52,502 bases of DNA, from positions 1 to 52,502 of the forward strand of contig NZ_VOSW01000066.1 of the NCBI RefSeq assembly GCF_009690905.1. The letters are read 5' to 3'. Both the position numbers and the translations under genes were made by a program. The notes under the pieces were generated by a model. The model saw nothing but the letters and a program-made list of their open reading frames with translations. It did not search any database and was not told where the DNA came from. The DNA comes from Paraburkholderia madseniana. GTDB lineage: Bacteria; Pseudomonadota; Gammaproteobacteria; Burkholderiales; Burkholderiaceae. Position 1 is the first letter of the stretch. Every line of letters begins with the position of its first letter. Below, one piece after another: positions 6,659-14,864 of the stretch.

Positions 6659-7243
6659 CTAATCCCCCGCGCCGCTCGCCACCGGCGCGACTTCAAACGC
6701 ATCGCCTGTGGCGAAGAACGTCCCGCCCGCCACGTAATGGCACGTACGCAGATCCGGATCATCGCCAAAGTGCCAGCGGTTGTTCGAATACACGCGGCTG
6801 TCCGCATAGGCGGCGACCACTTCGCCAATGATCAGATCGTGCCGCTGGCTATCGTCCGGAATCACCTTGCATTCCATCCACGTGATGCAGCCCGCCAGCA
6901 TCGGCACATCGATTTTTTGTGCGGGAAAAGTCTCGAGGTCGAAGGCGGAGAATTTGTCGAGTTCAGCGCCTGCGTTCGTTCCCACCGCCAGCGTCTGCGC
7001 AGCAAATCCGCGGCTCGGCAGTTGCAGGCCGAACACGCCGCTCGCTTCAATCAGTTGCCGCGTGAGCGTGCGGCTGTCTACCACGACGACCACCTTTGGC
7101 GGCGTGAAATCGAGCGGCATCGCCCACGATGCGGCCATCACATTCGAGCGGCCGCCGTGCGCGCTGGTAATGATCGTGACAGGGCCATGATTCAGCAGCT
7201 GCGTGGCCCGCGACAATGCGACAGGCTCCCGGGTGACTTTCAT
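6659..7243 (-). CDS. Flavin reductase family FMN-binding protein
   Basis: A 194-residue flavin reductase-like protein with a split-barrel FMN-binding fold. Diagnostic segments are LLNHGPVTIITSAHGGRSNVMAASWAMPLDFTPPKVVVVVD at the N-terminus and the following RQLIEASGVFGLQLPS. The long middle region with HDLIIGEVVAAYADSRV is typical of stand-alone FMN/FAD reductases or flavoproteins of this family. It ends close to the convergent phosphatase-like gene. The partner oxygenase, if any, is not nearby. Confidence 0.88.
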   Translation of the reverse strand: MKVTREPVALSRATQLLNHGPVTIITSAHGGRSNVMAASWAMPLDFTPPKVVVVVDSRTLTRQLIEASGVFGLQLPSRGFAAQTLAVGTNAGAELDKFSAFDLETFPAQKIDVPMLAGCITWMECKVIPDDSQRHDLIIGEVVAAYADSRVYSNNRWHFGDDPDLRTCHYVAGGTFFATGDAFEVAPVASGAGD

Positions 7244-7333
7244 ACGTGCTCTTCCGCGTCAAATGGATCTGGCAGATTGTAGCGGGGACACGCAGAACGG
7301 GTGCAACGTGTCACATGGTGCTTGCCGAAGTCA

Positions 7334-10300
7334 TCACTCCCCCAACCCGCGGTCGAGCGCCGCCGCAACGAACTGCACATTCGGTTCGACGATCAGGTCG
7401 GCATGGCCACCGGACACCTCCGCCACCACCAGCCCGGCTCGCGCGACACGCCGCCAAAGCAGCATCGGATCGCCATATGCACTCTGCGAGACTGCCGCAC
7501 GCACATAGACAATCGGTCCCGCGTCATAAGGCTTAGGCCGATAGGTCGTCATCGCAACCCGCATCGTTTCGCGCATATGCTGCATCGCCGGTGGCAGCAC
7601 TGCGGTGTAGCCCTCGGGCCGCAGCGCCATACGGCCAACACGCATCCGAATTTGATCCGCCACGCCGGCGAACCTGTCCTTCACGTAACCGGGAAGTCGC
7701 GCCGCAGGCAGCTCACGCACCGTTTGCCAATGTGCGCGGACAGAGCCGGCGCGGCGCCGCAACCGCGCCGTCCAGGGCCGGCAATGTTCGTCCACGTAGG
7801 TATCGAGCAGGAAAAGCAATTCGATCCGTTCGCCGGCACGGCGCAGTTGTTGCGCGATTTCAAACGCAACCAGACCGCCGAACGAATAGCCGGCTACCGC
7901 GTACGGCCCGTTCGGCTGGACGGTACGCATCTGCTCGATGTAGCTGGCCGCCATATCTTCGACGCGCAACAATGCCGGCTGCTCGCCGTCGAGACCTCGT
8001 GCCAGCAATCCGTAAACCGGGCGAGGACTCTTCAGCGAACCGATCAATGCCAGGCATTCCATCACCGAACCGCTTGCGCTATGGATGAGAAATAGCGGCA
8101 TACCGGTCCCGGCGCGCACTCGTACGAGCGTAGGTGAAGACGGCGGCAGCGCGTCGTCGCAAATCAGCGCGGCGAGTCGCGTGATCGTCGGCGCGATCAT
8201 CAGCATCGCGAGTGGAATCGTGCGTCCGGTCGACTGGCGTACGTCAGCGAGCAAGCGTGTCGCGAGTAGCGAATGACCGCCGAGGTCGAAGAAGTTGTCG
8301 TCGCGACCGATCGGTGCGACGCCGAACAGCTTCTCCCAATACGCCTGCAAATACAGTTCGAGTTGTTCGCGGCTCTCGCCAACCGGCGGCAACTCGCGTG
8401 TAGCCAGATTCAGCGCCGGATGACGCCGGATTGCATCGAGGCACTCGGGATTGCGCAATGCCGCCGCGTTGCCGATCGGCAGTCCGTTGACCGCGCTGCG
8501 CGCCGCGGCTTCGGAAAGCTTGCCGTTATGCGTGACCGGCAAAGCATCGACCGCAATGATCCGGTCTGGCACATGCGCAGGCGACGCGCGACGCGCGAGA
8601 TCACGGCGTACCCGGGCAGCAAGTGCGCCGCTCAACGCCGCGCCATCATTCAGCACCAGCAGCAGCACGACACGCGACTCGACATTCTCCGGGTCCGCGT
8701 GGCCGGCGGACGCATCCCGCACCTTCTGCTCGACGACCATCGCCTCGCGGATTTCGGGGATGTCGTTCAGCACGCGGTAAATTTCACCTGGACCGACATT
8801 GATGCCGCGCACGTTCAGCACGCCGTCGGAACGACCATGCATTCGTACAGCACCCTCCGGCGACAACGAAATGAGATCGCCATGCGTCCAGACACCTGGA
8901 TTGCTGGCGAAATAGGCGGCATGAAAGGCATCGCCCTGCGCGTCGCCGAAGAAGCCGAGCGGACGCGAAGGAAACGGATTCACACAGACGAGTTGGCCAA
9001 CGCCGCCGGTCCGCGATCCCTGGTCCCACGCCTGTACATCCAGCGCGAGGCTCCTGCACTGCGCTTCGCCCGCGTAGACCGGCAGGTTCGGATTGCCAAG
9101 CACAAAGCAGCCGATAATGTCGGTGCCGCCCGAGATCGATTGCAGCGGCAGCGGCTTCACGTGATCGCGCACCCACTCGAACTGCGCGTCGTACAGCACC
9201 GCACCGGTGGACAGTATCGCGCGCAGCGCACCGAGGTCGAACTGCGCCTTCGGTTCCACGCCTGCATCCTCGGACATCTTCAGATAAGCGGGACTCGTGC
9301 CGAACACGGTGACGCGCTCTTCGGCAACAAGACGCCATAGCGTATCGACCGTCGAGATCGGACCATCGTACGTCACGATCTCGACGCCGGAAGCAAGCGC
9401 CGACAACTGCCAGTTCCACATCATCCACGCACAACTGGTGTGGAAGTACATTCGATCGCCTGGTCGCAGGTCGCTGTGCAGCCGATGCTCCTTCAGATGC
9501 TCGATCAGGGTGCCGCCGGTGCCATGCACGATGCACTTCGGCTTGCCGGTGGTGCCCGACGAAAACATGATGAAAAGCGGATGGTTGAAAGCGAAGCGCC
9601 GCCACACAAAACGGTCCGCGTCGCCGGCATCGAGCAACTCGCCGAGCGAATAGATCGACTGCGTGACTGTGCTCGGCAAAGTCCCGTCGTCGAGACACAC
9701 GACACCTTGCAGAGACGGCAACGCGGCAGCGAGATCGGCGACGTTGCTCGCCACCGACCTGCCGGTGTCGAATGTCCGCGCCGCCGTGTGCGCGAACAGC
9801 AGTCGCGGTGCGAGTGGTTCGAAGCGATCGCGGATCGAATCGACACCCATCTCGGGCGCGGCGGTCGACATCGTTGCACCGAGGGCGGTAACGGCCAATG
9901 CAGTCACGACCGCATCCGCGTCGTTGCGCATCACGCCCACCACGCGGTCCCCTTCGCCTAGTCCCAACTCAGACAGCGCGTGTGCGAGACGCGCCACCCG
10001 CTCACGCAGTTCGGCGCGGGTCAGACGCACGCGACGCCCGTCGGCATGGCAGGCAGTCAGCGCGGGCGCGTCGGGAGATGCCACCGACAGCCCAAGCAGA
10101 TTGTCCGCATAGTTCAGTTGCATCTGCGGGAAGAAATTCGCGTGTTCGCAATCGTCGCCGATACAGACTGGCTCAGCGTTGCCTGACCAGTTGAGTCCCA
10201 ATGACCATTGCACGAAGCATTGCCAGAATGTTCGAAACTCTCGCACGGAAAAATCGTGCAGCGCTTCGTAGTCAGGCAGGGGCTGGCCGGTACAGATCCG

Positions 10301-10426
10301 CAGGAAGGCGGTGAACGCGGTCAACTGCGACGCGCCGATCCGTTCGGGCGTGCTTGTGTAAACGGGTGTGCGTCCCGTGAGGTCGCTGTGTGCACGCGAC
10401 ACCACTGAGGGGGCGAAGCGATCCAT
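7334..10426 (-). CDS. Adenylation-carrier-thioesterase enzyme with acetoacetyl-CoA-synthetase-like A domain
   Basis: About 1030 residues. Residues 1-665 resemble acetoacetyl-CoA synthetase, including the ATP-binding FSSGTTGKPKCIVHGTGGTL and a C-terminal catalytic lysine region (THNGKLSE). A carrier domain follows with DNFFDLGGHSLLATRLL; the phosphopantetheine serine is near residue 718. The last part is a type I thioesterase with GYSFGG (Ser near 846) and a GGHADLI catalytic histidine near the end. The layout implies activation of an acyl or keto acid, thioester loading and hydrolytic, cyclising or transfer release, all in one protein. No condensation domain or other biosynthetic gene is adjacent, so the product is unknown. 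The open frame reaches 10453, but GGAG 5 nt upstream supports ATG 10426. Confidence 0.88.
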   Translation of the reverse strand: MDRFAPSVVSRAHSDLTGRTPVYTSTPERIGASQLTAFTAFLRICTGQPLPDYEALHDFSVREFRTFWQCFVQWSLGLNWSGNAEPVCIGDDCEHANFFPQMQLNYADNLLGLSVASPDAPALTACHADGRRVRLTRAELRERVARLAHALSELGLGEGDRVVGVMRNDADAVVTALAVTALGATMSTAAPEMGVDSIRDRFEPLAPRLLFAHTAARTFDTGRSVASNVADLAAALPSLQGVVCLDDGTLPSTVTQSIYSLGELLDAGDADRFVWRRFAFNHPLFIMFSSGTTGKPKCIVHGTGGTLIEHLKEHRLHSDLRPGDRMYFHTSCAWMMWNWQLSALASGVEIVTYDGPISTVDTLWRLVAEERVTVFGTSPAYLKMSEDAGVEPKAQFDLGALRAILSTGAVLYDAQFEWVRDHVKPLPLQSISGGTDIIGCFVLGNPNLPVYAGEAQCRSLALDVQAWDQGSRTGGVGQLVCVNPFPSRPLGFFGDAQGDAFHAAYFASNPGVWTHGDLISLSPEGAVRMHGRSDGVLNVRGINVGPGEIYRVLNDIPEIREAMVVEQKVRDASAGHADPENVESRVVLLLVLNDGAALSGALAARVRRDLARRASPAHVPDRIIAVDALPVTHNGKLSEAAARSAVNGLPIGNAAALRNPECLDAIRRHPALNLATRELPPVGESREQLELYLQAYWEKLFGVAPIGRDDNFFDLGGHSLLATRLLADVRQSTGRTIPLAMLMIAPTITRLAALICDDALPPSSPTLVRVRAGTGMPLFLIHSASGSVMECLALIGSLKSPRPVYGLLARGLDGEQPALLRVEDMAASYIEQMRTVQPNGPYAVAGYSFGGLVAFEIAQQLRRAGERIELLFLLDTYVDEHCRPWTARLRRRAGSVRAHWQTVRELPAARLPGYVKDRFAGVADQIRMRVGRMALRPEGYTAVLPPAMQHMRETMRVAMTTYRPKPYDAGPIVYVRAAVSQSAYGDPMLLWRRVARAGLVVAEVSGGHADLIVEPNVQFVAAALDRGLGE

Positions 10427-10908
10427 CGAAACTCCACGTATGGCATACGACATGATTCAGGGGCGGCAGCACCTCGATGGCGATACTTTTGCCGACCGCC
10501 AGGAGGCAACCATGGCTCTTACGTCCGGGCGTTGAAATGTCTGCGGCAGGCGACCGTACCAACGTAGCCTAGCTGGTGGGTTTAACACTCTCCGTACGGC
10601 ATCGAACATTCTTTTGACAGACCGGGAAACGCCGTCGCGCTCTTTCGCGCCGTTCAGTCGGCCCTCACGGCACCACCAAGTCTCGCAATCGGGCCTCGTT
10701 GAAGCAGAAGCGGCACACATCGACGTGACCAGCGCCACAACAGGCTCACGCTCACGACCTGACATGAAAGTCTGCATTACAGCGGCAGATTCCTAAAAAC
10801 GAAAACGCGCAGATCTATCTGCGCGTCTCAACGTCATTCCCTCAACAGACCAAGGACGTCTAGGCACCACTCAATCAACGACACAAGGCTGCAATCAATC
10901 CAGTCAAT
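10427..10908. other. Intergenic stretch between divergent minus genes
   Basis: No coding region with a plausible start or family was found here. It holds upstream sequence of the A-carrier-thioesterase gene at its left side and the terminator of the small secreted protein at 10805-10826. Between them a moderately AT-rich stretch (about 10590-10800) shows no clear structure. Confidence 0.5.
10797..10826 (-). terminator. Rho-independent terminator after small secreted protein gene
   Basis: ACGCGCAGAT at 10805-10814 is the exact complement of ATCTGCGCGT at 10817-10826. On the minus transcript the hairpin is followed by TTTTCGTTTTT. It lies about 80 nt after the stop of the gene ending at 10909. 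Confidence 0.8.
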
Positions 10909-11211
10909 TTACGCGCCGCCGAAAAACACGGGCTTCATTCCATCATTCGGGTCCGGGCGAACAGAGCCTTGAATTTTATGTCCCAAGTGGGAGACGGCGG
11001 TGCCGAACGAACGCAGTTCATGATGGCCCCCCGACGCTGAAGTACCGTCAGCAACACCGCCAAAATCGGTCGCAGCGCCACTTCCTGGATTCACGCTAGT
11101 TTGTACGGCCTGAACATTGGTCGGAGCGACCGCTTGGTTGGATTGAGCAAAAGATGAGGCAGCCGGAATTGCAAGAGCAGCTGCGACGATGAGCGATTGA
11201 ACGAGTTTCAT
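10909..11211 (-). CDS. Small secreted protein of unknown function
   Basis: A 100-residue protein with a clear Sec signal peptide (MKLVQSLIVAAALAIPAASSFAQ, cleavage after about residue 23). The mature part is low-complexity, Gly/Ser/Val-rich, and ends SVRPDPNDGMKPVFFGGA. GAGAGG precedes the ATG by about 8 nt. The frame is open far upstream (to 11634), but that extension mixes a hydrolase remnant with noncoding sequence, so the start is 11211. A stem-loop at 11239-11256 lies in the 5' region and a strong terminator follows the gene. Similar small exported proteins are common in Burkholderiaceae; I cannot give a function. Confidence 0.75.
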   Translation of the reverse strand: MKLVQSLIVAAALAIPAASSFAQSNQAVAPTNVQAVQTSVNPGSGAATDFGGVADGTSASGGHHELRSFGTAVSHLGHKIQGSVRPDPNDGMKPVFFGGA

Positions 11212-11238
11212 GATGCTTACCTCTCGACTTCGTTTGTC

Positions 11239-11256
11239 CGCAAACGCCCGTTTGCG
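11239..11256 (-). promoter_or_regulatory. Stem-loop/palindrome in the 5' region of the secreted protein gene
   Basis: CGCAAACG and CGTTTGCG are exact complements separated by two bases, 28 nt before the start codon at 11211. It could be an operator or an mRNA hairpin. A TAGACT -10-like element lies just upstream on the minus strand at about 11272-11277. Confidence 0.4.
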
Positions 11257-11414
11257 TTTCAGTGCTTGCAGTCTAGGCTGGGGCGTGCTCGCAATTAAGT
11301 ACTTGCCGAACAAAACAATGTTGTAAAAGTAAGTACAAACCCTTAGAACCAAACGTCGCGCACGCAGCAGCTTGCGTTCGCCCCGCCATCTACACCACGA
11401 TGACCTCAGCTCGC

Positions 11415-11634
11415 GTCCCAATCGAACATGCGCTGATTGAAAATCATCTAGCGGGCCAGGTCGAGCGTTACGAACGGTGGTGAAACTTGCTACGGCAATG
11501 GCACGCTGAGGCGAGTAGTAGACAACCGTTCCCCAAAAGCCGGCGTGTGAATAACATACGGAGCCGCCGACTTTGCCGACGGAAACCCCGAACCTGTATG
11601 CATCAGCGCCCTCATGCGGCCCCTCCAGAAGCAT
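11415..11634 (-). pseudogene. Remnant of a serine beta-lactamase-like hydrolase (C-terminal fragment)
   Basis: About 70 codons read YRFGVSVGKVGGSVCYSHAGF-WGTVVYYSPQRAIAVA, the typical C-terminal HSG/FWGT region of class C beta-lactamase-like serine hydrolases. No N-terminal part with the S-x-x-K active site is present. An in-frame stop lies just upstream of 11634, and the next gene upstream is an unrelated GNAT gene. I interpret it as a decayed fragment left by a deletion or rearrangement. Confidence 0.6.
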
Positions 11635-11699
11635 CTCGGGCGTCTACGGACTATCGTTTAGCGGGTGTCCTCGTATGCGTCAAATCGTTCTGCATCAAC

Positions 11700-12500
11700 T
11701 CAATTACGCGGCTCCTGGCACAAGCTTGCGACACGCCCTTGCAGTTGGAAGCCCATTGCCTCGTATAGCGCGCCGGCATGGTAACTTTCATCTGCAACCA
11801 TGACGAGCCGGTCCGATTGTCCGGCCGTCAGTTTGATAACCTCGCTCACCAAGGTCTTACAAATATTTCGGTTTCGATGCTGTTCCGCGGTAAGAACCGA
11901 TTGGAAACGCCCAATGCCGCCGAAGAAGAATAAGCCCAGACTTCCCACCTGTTCATCATTGATAAACGCTCCCCACCAGTTTCCAAGACCGCGGGCAATT
12001 AGGGTCCTGTAGGCGGTCTGTAGATGTGCCAAGTATCGCTGTGAGGTAATGTTCGACGGATTTGGCATGTCGGCGAACTGCATTCGAGACCAATCGTCCC
12101 AATCCCTCTGCGTGCCAAACTTGCGGACTTCGACCAATGAGTTTGTCGCAACTGGTCGTATGTCATTTGGATGCGCAGCCAGCACACGACAAACCGTTGC
12201 GTCGTAACCTTGCTCAACGAATGCGTCGAGGTTCACAACACTGTCCGCTCTTTCCGGCCAGGCAAACGTGCGGTGTGCGATCAGCGGTGGGATCCCGACA
12301 AATTCGGCAAAGTCAGACTCCAGCCGTTTTAGATCGATTTCTGAAGGTCGTTGCTCCAGGACGAGCATATTGCCAAAAAAATATTCTGGTGCGTCCGGTG
12401 TCCGGACGACGACGTAGTCATCCTGCGACTCGACCATACCGGTTTCTGCGTGCAGCAATAGGTCAGTGGCTAGACCCAGGTTATCGGAAAAATTGAGCAT
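11700..12500 (-). CDS. GNAT-type acetyltransferase with extended N-terminal part
   Basis: A 266-residue protein. The second half carries a GNAT fold: WWGAFINDEQVGSLGLFFFGGIGRFQSVLTAEQHRNRNICKTLVSEVI, ending ADESYHAGALYEAMGFQ. The first ~130 residues (HAETGMVESQDDYVVVRTPDAPEYFFGNMLVLEQRP) are a second, more diverged domain also seen in some two-domain GNAT proteins. The acceptor is unknown. The start MLNFSDN at 12500 has only a weak upstream AG-rich site. The gene is AT-richer than its neighbours, and the adjacent hydrolase remnant suggests a site of recent rearrangement. Confidence 0.75.
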   Translation of the reverse strand: MLNFSDNLGLATDLLLHAETGMVESQDDYVVVRTPDAPEYFFGNMLVLEQRPSEIDLKRLESDFAEFVGIPPLIAHRTFAWPERADSVVNLDAFVEQGYDATVCRVLAAHPNDIRPVATNSLVEVRKFGTQRDWDDWSRMQFADMPNPSNITSQRYLAHLQTAYRTLIARGLGNWWGAFINDEQVGSLGLFFFGGIGRFQSVLTAEQHRNRNICKTLVSEVIKLTAGQSDRLVMVADESYHAGALYEAMGFQLQGRVASLCQEPRN

Positions 12501-12649
12501 TTCAGTATCGTTATCTACAAGGTGCAACGGTTTGAGCCTGCAGGGACGATTGTCAATGGTCCAGACGCCGATCGAATGCCGGCATCCGGCACGACAGGCA
12601 GCCATTTCCAGGCGAGAATGCAAAACCACCGCAACCCGTTGGAGAGACC

Positions 12650-13306
12650 GTGCGCATCGTCTGCTTGCACACCGCTGACAGCAACATCGCCTTGTTCGAT
12701 GCAGCCACCCGCGCCGCCGGATTCGAGGCACTCGAGTTGACGCACGTGGTCCGCGCCGACTTGCTCGCAGCCGCTGAGCAAGCCGGTGGCTTGACCGACG
12801 CAATCGCGTCGCAAACCCGAGAGGTGCTCCTTACGCTGAAGGACAACGCCCACGCCGTTTTGCTCAACTGCTCGACGCTCGGCCCATCAGTGAATGAAGC
12901 CCTAGCCGCGCAAGCCGCACCGGTACCCATTTTACGGGCCGATGCCGCGTTGGCTCAACGCGCGGTGGAAGATGGCGGCAAGGTTGTCGTGCTATGCACC
13001 GTATCCACCACACTCGACCCGACCACCCGCGTGTTCGCTCAAGCCGCCACGCATACCGGCGCGGATGTCGATGTCCAGTTGGTAAGCGGCGCATGGGACC
13101 ATTTCAGAGCAGACGACACGGCAGGCTACCTGTCCATGATCGCCATCGCTGCCGATGCGGCCTACGAAAACGGCGCGGACGTCGTGGCATTTGCACAAAC
13201 ATCGATGGCTGGCGCGGCCTTGTTGGTCACGGCCGGGGCGAAACCGCTGGCCACACCGGCCATCGCCCTCGCAGCCGCAGTCCACGCAGCCACACTTGCA
13301 GCCTGA
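12650..13306 (+). CDS. Aspartate/glutamate racemase family protein
   Basis: A 218-residue protein of the Asp/Glu/hydantoin racemase superfamily, starting at GTG. The first catalytic cysteine is present (C74 in LLNCSTLGPSVNEA). The position of the second cysteine reads AQTSMAGAALL, with serine instead, so a two-cysteine racemase mechanism is doubtful. Related proteins of this type are annotated only as racemase-like. It is followed after six bases by a kinase-like gene, forming a two-gene operon. Role unknown. Confidence 0.75.
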   Translation: MRIVCLHTADSNIALFDAATRAAGFEALELTHVVRADLLAAAEQAGGLTDAIASQTREVLLTLKDNAHAVLLNCSTLGPSVNEALAAQAAPVPILRADAALAQRAVEDGGKVVVLCTVSTTLDPTTRVFAQAATHTGADVDVQLVSGAWDHFRADDTAGYLSMIAIAADAAYENGADVVAFAQTSMAGAALLVTAGAKPLATPAIALAAAVHAATLAA

Positions 13307-13312
13307 AGCGCG

Positions 13313-14119
13313 ATGTTCGCCGAGTACCTCGTCAAATGGGACTTGCTACCGGACGGCGAGCCGATTCGCACGCATAGCAGCCGTCTGCTGCCGGTGCGCC
13401 AGCATGGCGTCGCCGCGATGCTGAAAGTTGCTCAGGAACCCGAAGAGAAATTCGGCGCGCAACTGATGGTGTGGTGGGACGGCGACGGCACGGCCCGCGT
13501 GCTCGCGCATGATGCCGACGCCCTGCTGTTGGAGCGCGCCCAAAGCAATCACGCGTTAGCGGACCTGGCCCGCACGGGTGACGATGAAGCAGACGACCAC
13601 GCCATCGACATCCTCTGCGCCGCCGCGGCACGACTCCACGCACCGCGCAACAAACCGTTGCCCGAACTGATCGGCTTGCCACGCTGGTTCCAGAGTCTCT
13701 GGCCCGCCGCGCGGCAATACGGCGGCTGGCTCTCCGACAGTGCCGCGACAGCACAAGCCCTACTCGCCGCGCCGCAAGACCCGGTCGTGCTGCACGGCGA
13801 TATTCATCACGGCAACGTCCTCGATTTCGGCGCGCGTGGCTGGCTGGCGATCGACCCGAAAGGTCTCTACGGCGAACGCGGCTTCGACTACGCGAACATC
13901 TTCTGCAATCCGGACGAGGCGTCCGCGCTGGCACCAGGACGGTTCGAGCGTCGCGTCGAACGCGTGGCGCACATCGCCGGGATCGACCGACACCGTCTGC
14001 TGCAATGGATCCTCGCGTGGTCGGGTTTGTCCGCGGCGTGGATTCTCGAAACGGGCGAGACGCCGGACATCGATATGAACATCGGCGGAATGGCGGCCGA
14101 AGCGCTGAAGCGGAAGTGA
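13313..14119 (+). CDS. APH(6)/StrB-like phosphotransferase
   Basis: A 268-residue protein of the aminoglycoside/hydroxyurea phosphotransferase family. The Brenner-type motif LHGDIHHGNVLDF places the catalytic aspartate at D163, and WLAIDPKGLYGERGFDYANIF gives the metal-binding D181. Chromosomal members of this family in soil bacteria usually have unknown substrates; streptomycin resistance cannot be assumed. It lies six bases after the racemase-like gene, so the two are probably co-expressed. Confidence 0.82.
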   Translation: MFAEYLVKWDLLPDGEPIRTHSSRLLPVRQHGVAAMLKVAQEPEEKFGAQLMVWWDGDGTARVLAHDADALLLERAQSNHALADLARTGDDEADDHAIDILCAAAARLHAPRNKPLPELIGLPRWFQSLWPAARQYGGWLSDSAATAQALLAAPQDPVVLHGDIHHGNVLDFGARGWLAIDPKGLYGERGFDYANIFCNPDEASALAPGRFERRVERVAHIAGIDRHRLLQWILAWSGLSAAWILETGETPDIDMNIGGMAAEALKRK

Positions 14120-14307
14120 CGGCAGGGAAATGACTGCTGGGAAGTGGCTACTGGGAGCTGCAGAGGAGACGATCGTAGCCGAACGCAACCGCTAAACCGC
14201 AGTTGAATACAGCCGCCTTGCATTCGCGTCTCGATCCCTATCCCTGTCGGCGAATGCACAGGCCATCAGGCGGCAGCGGGTGAGCCGCCGCCCAGGCAAT
14301 CCGTCAG

Positions 14308-14640
14308 TCAATGGGGAGCTTTGCCGTTGGGCAGGGCGTCCAGCGGTTTGTGCTGTTCTTCGCCGAGTCCCGGGAAGAACGCGTTCCATGCGGCGCGCAC
14401 GCCCTGAGCCGCGGTGGCCTCCGCGCCAATCGATTCTGCCTCGCCGTCCGCAGCTTTCGACGGGTCGGCGGAGAGGCCGCGCCAGTGCGTGAACACCAGC
14501 AGCGGTTTCTCGGTCCATACGCCGTCGCCATATTTCGCAAATGCCGTGTCGCCGCTCGTCAACTGCACCTCGTACCAGCCTTCATGGACAGGCGTATGGG
14601 CAGCAAGCTCAAACCAGGCGGTCGGTTCGATTTCCTTCAT
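14308..14640 (-). CDS. Hypothetical protein
   Basis: A 110-residue soluble protein with no recognised domain. The N-terminal part (TAWFELAAHTPVHEGWYEVQLTSGDTAFAKYGDGVWTEKPLLVFTHWRGL) resembles short bacterial proteins found in phage or housekeeping contexts that carry a W-x-x-x-x-P-V-H-E-G-W-Y segment. The C-terminal third is Ala/Gly/Glu-rich. GGAGACGAC precedes the ATG at 14640, which is why I prefer this start over the open extension to 14688. Confidence 0.65.
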   Translation of the reverse strand: MKEIEPTAWFELAAHTPVHEGWYEVQLTSGDTAFAKYGDGVWTEKPLLVFTHWRGLSADPSKAADGEAESIGAEATAAQGVRAAWNAFFPGLGEEQHKPLDALPNGKAPH

Positions 14641-14864
14641 GTCGTCTCCGGTCGGATAAATCGTCAAAGATAACCACAAGCAAGGCATTCTTCATGCCCG
14701 AGCCCGGTAGCGGCCTGGCAGGTGCGCGCCGCATGTCACACGATGCTGCAGGGCGGTGCGCTGGGCATGACCTGCGGGCGATTCGTCGACGTCGCACACT
14801 TCGAATTCGCCGCGCATAAACGACACGATAGCGCGACATGGGCCGCGTGGACAAACGTAAAAAC

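Noticed and set aside
10909..11634. 241-codon minus frame treated as one gene
   Set aside because: It fuses a hydrolase remnant, noncoding sequence and a small secreted protein with its own signal peptide and ribosome binding site; only 10909-11211 is a credible gene.
13313..14119. Streptomycin resistance gene
   Set aside because: The family match is to APH(6)-like kinases, but chromosomal relatives in soil bacteria have unknown substrates; resistance cannot be inferred.
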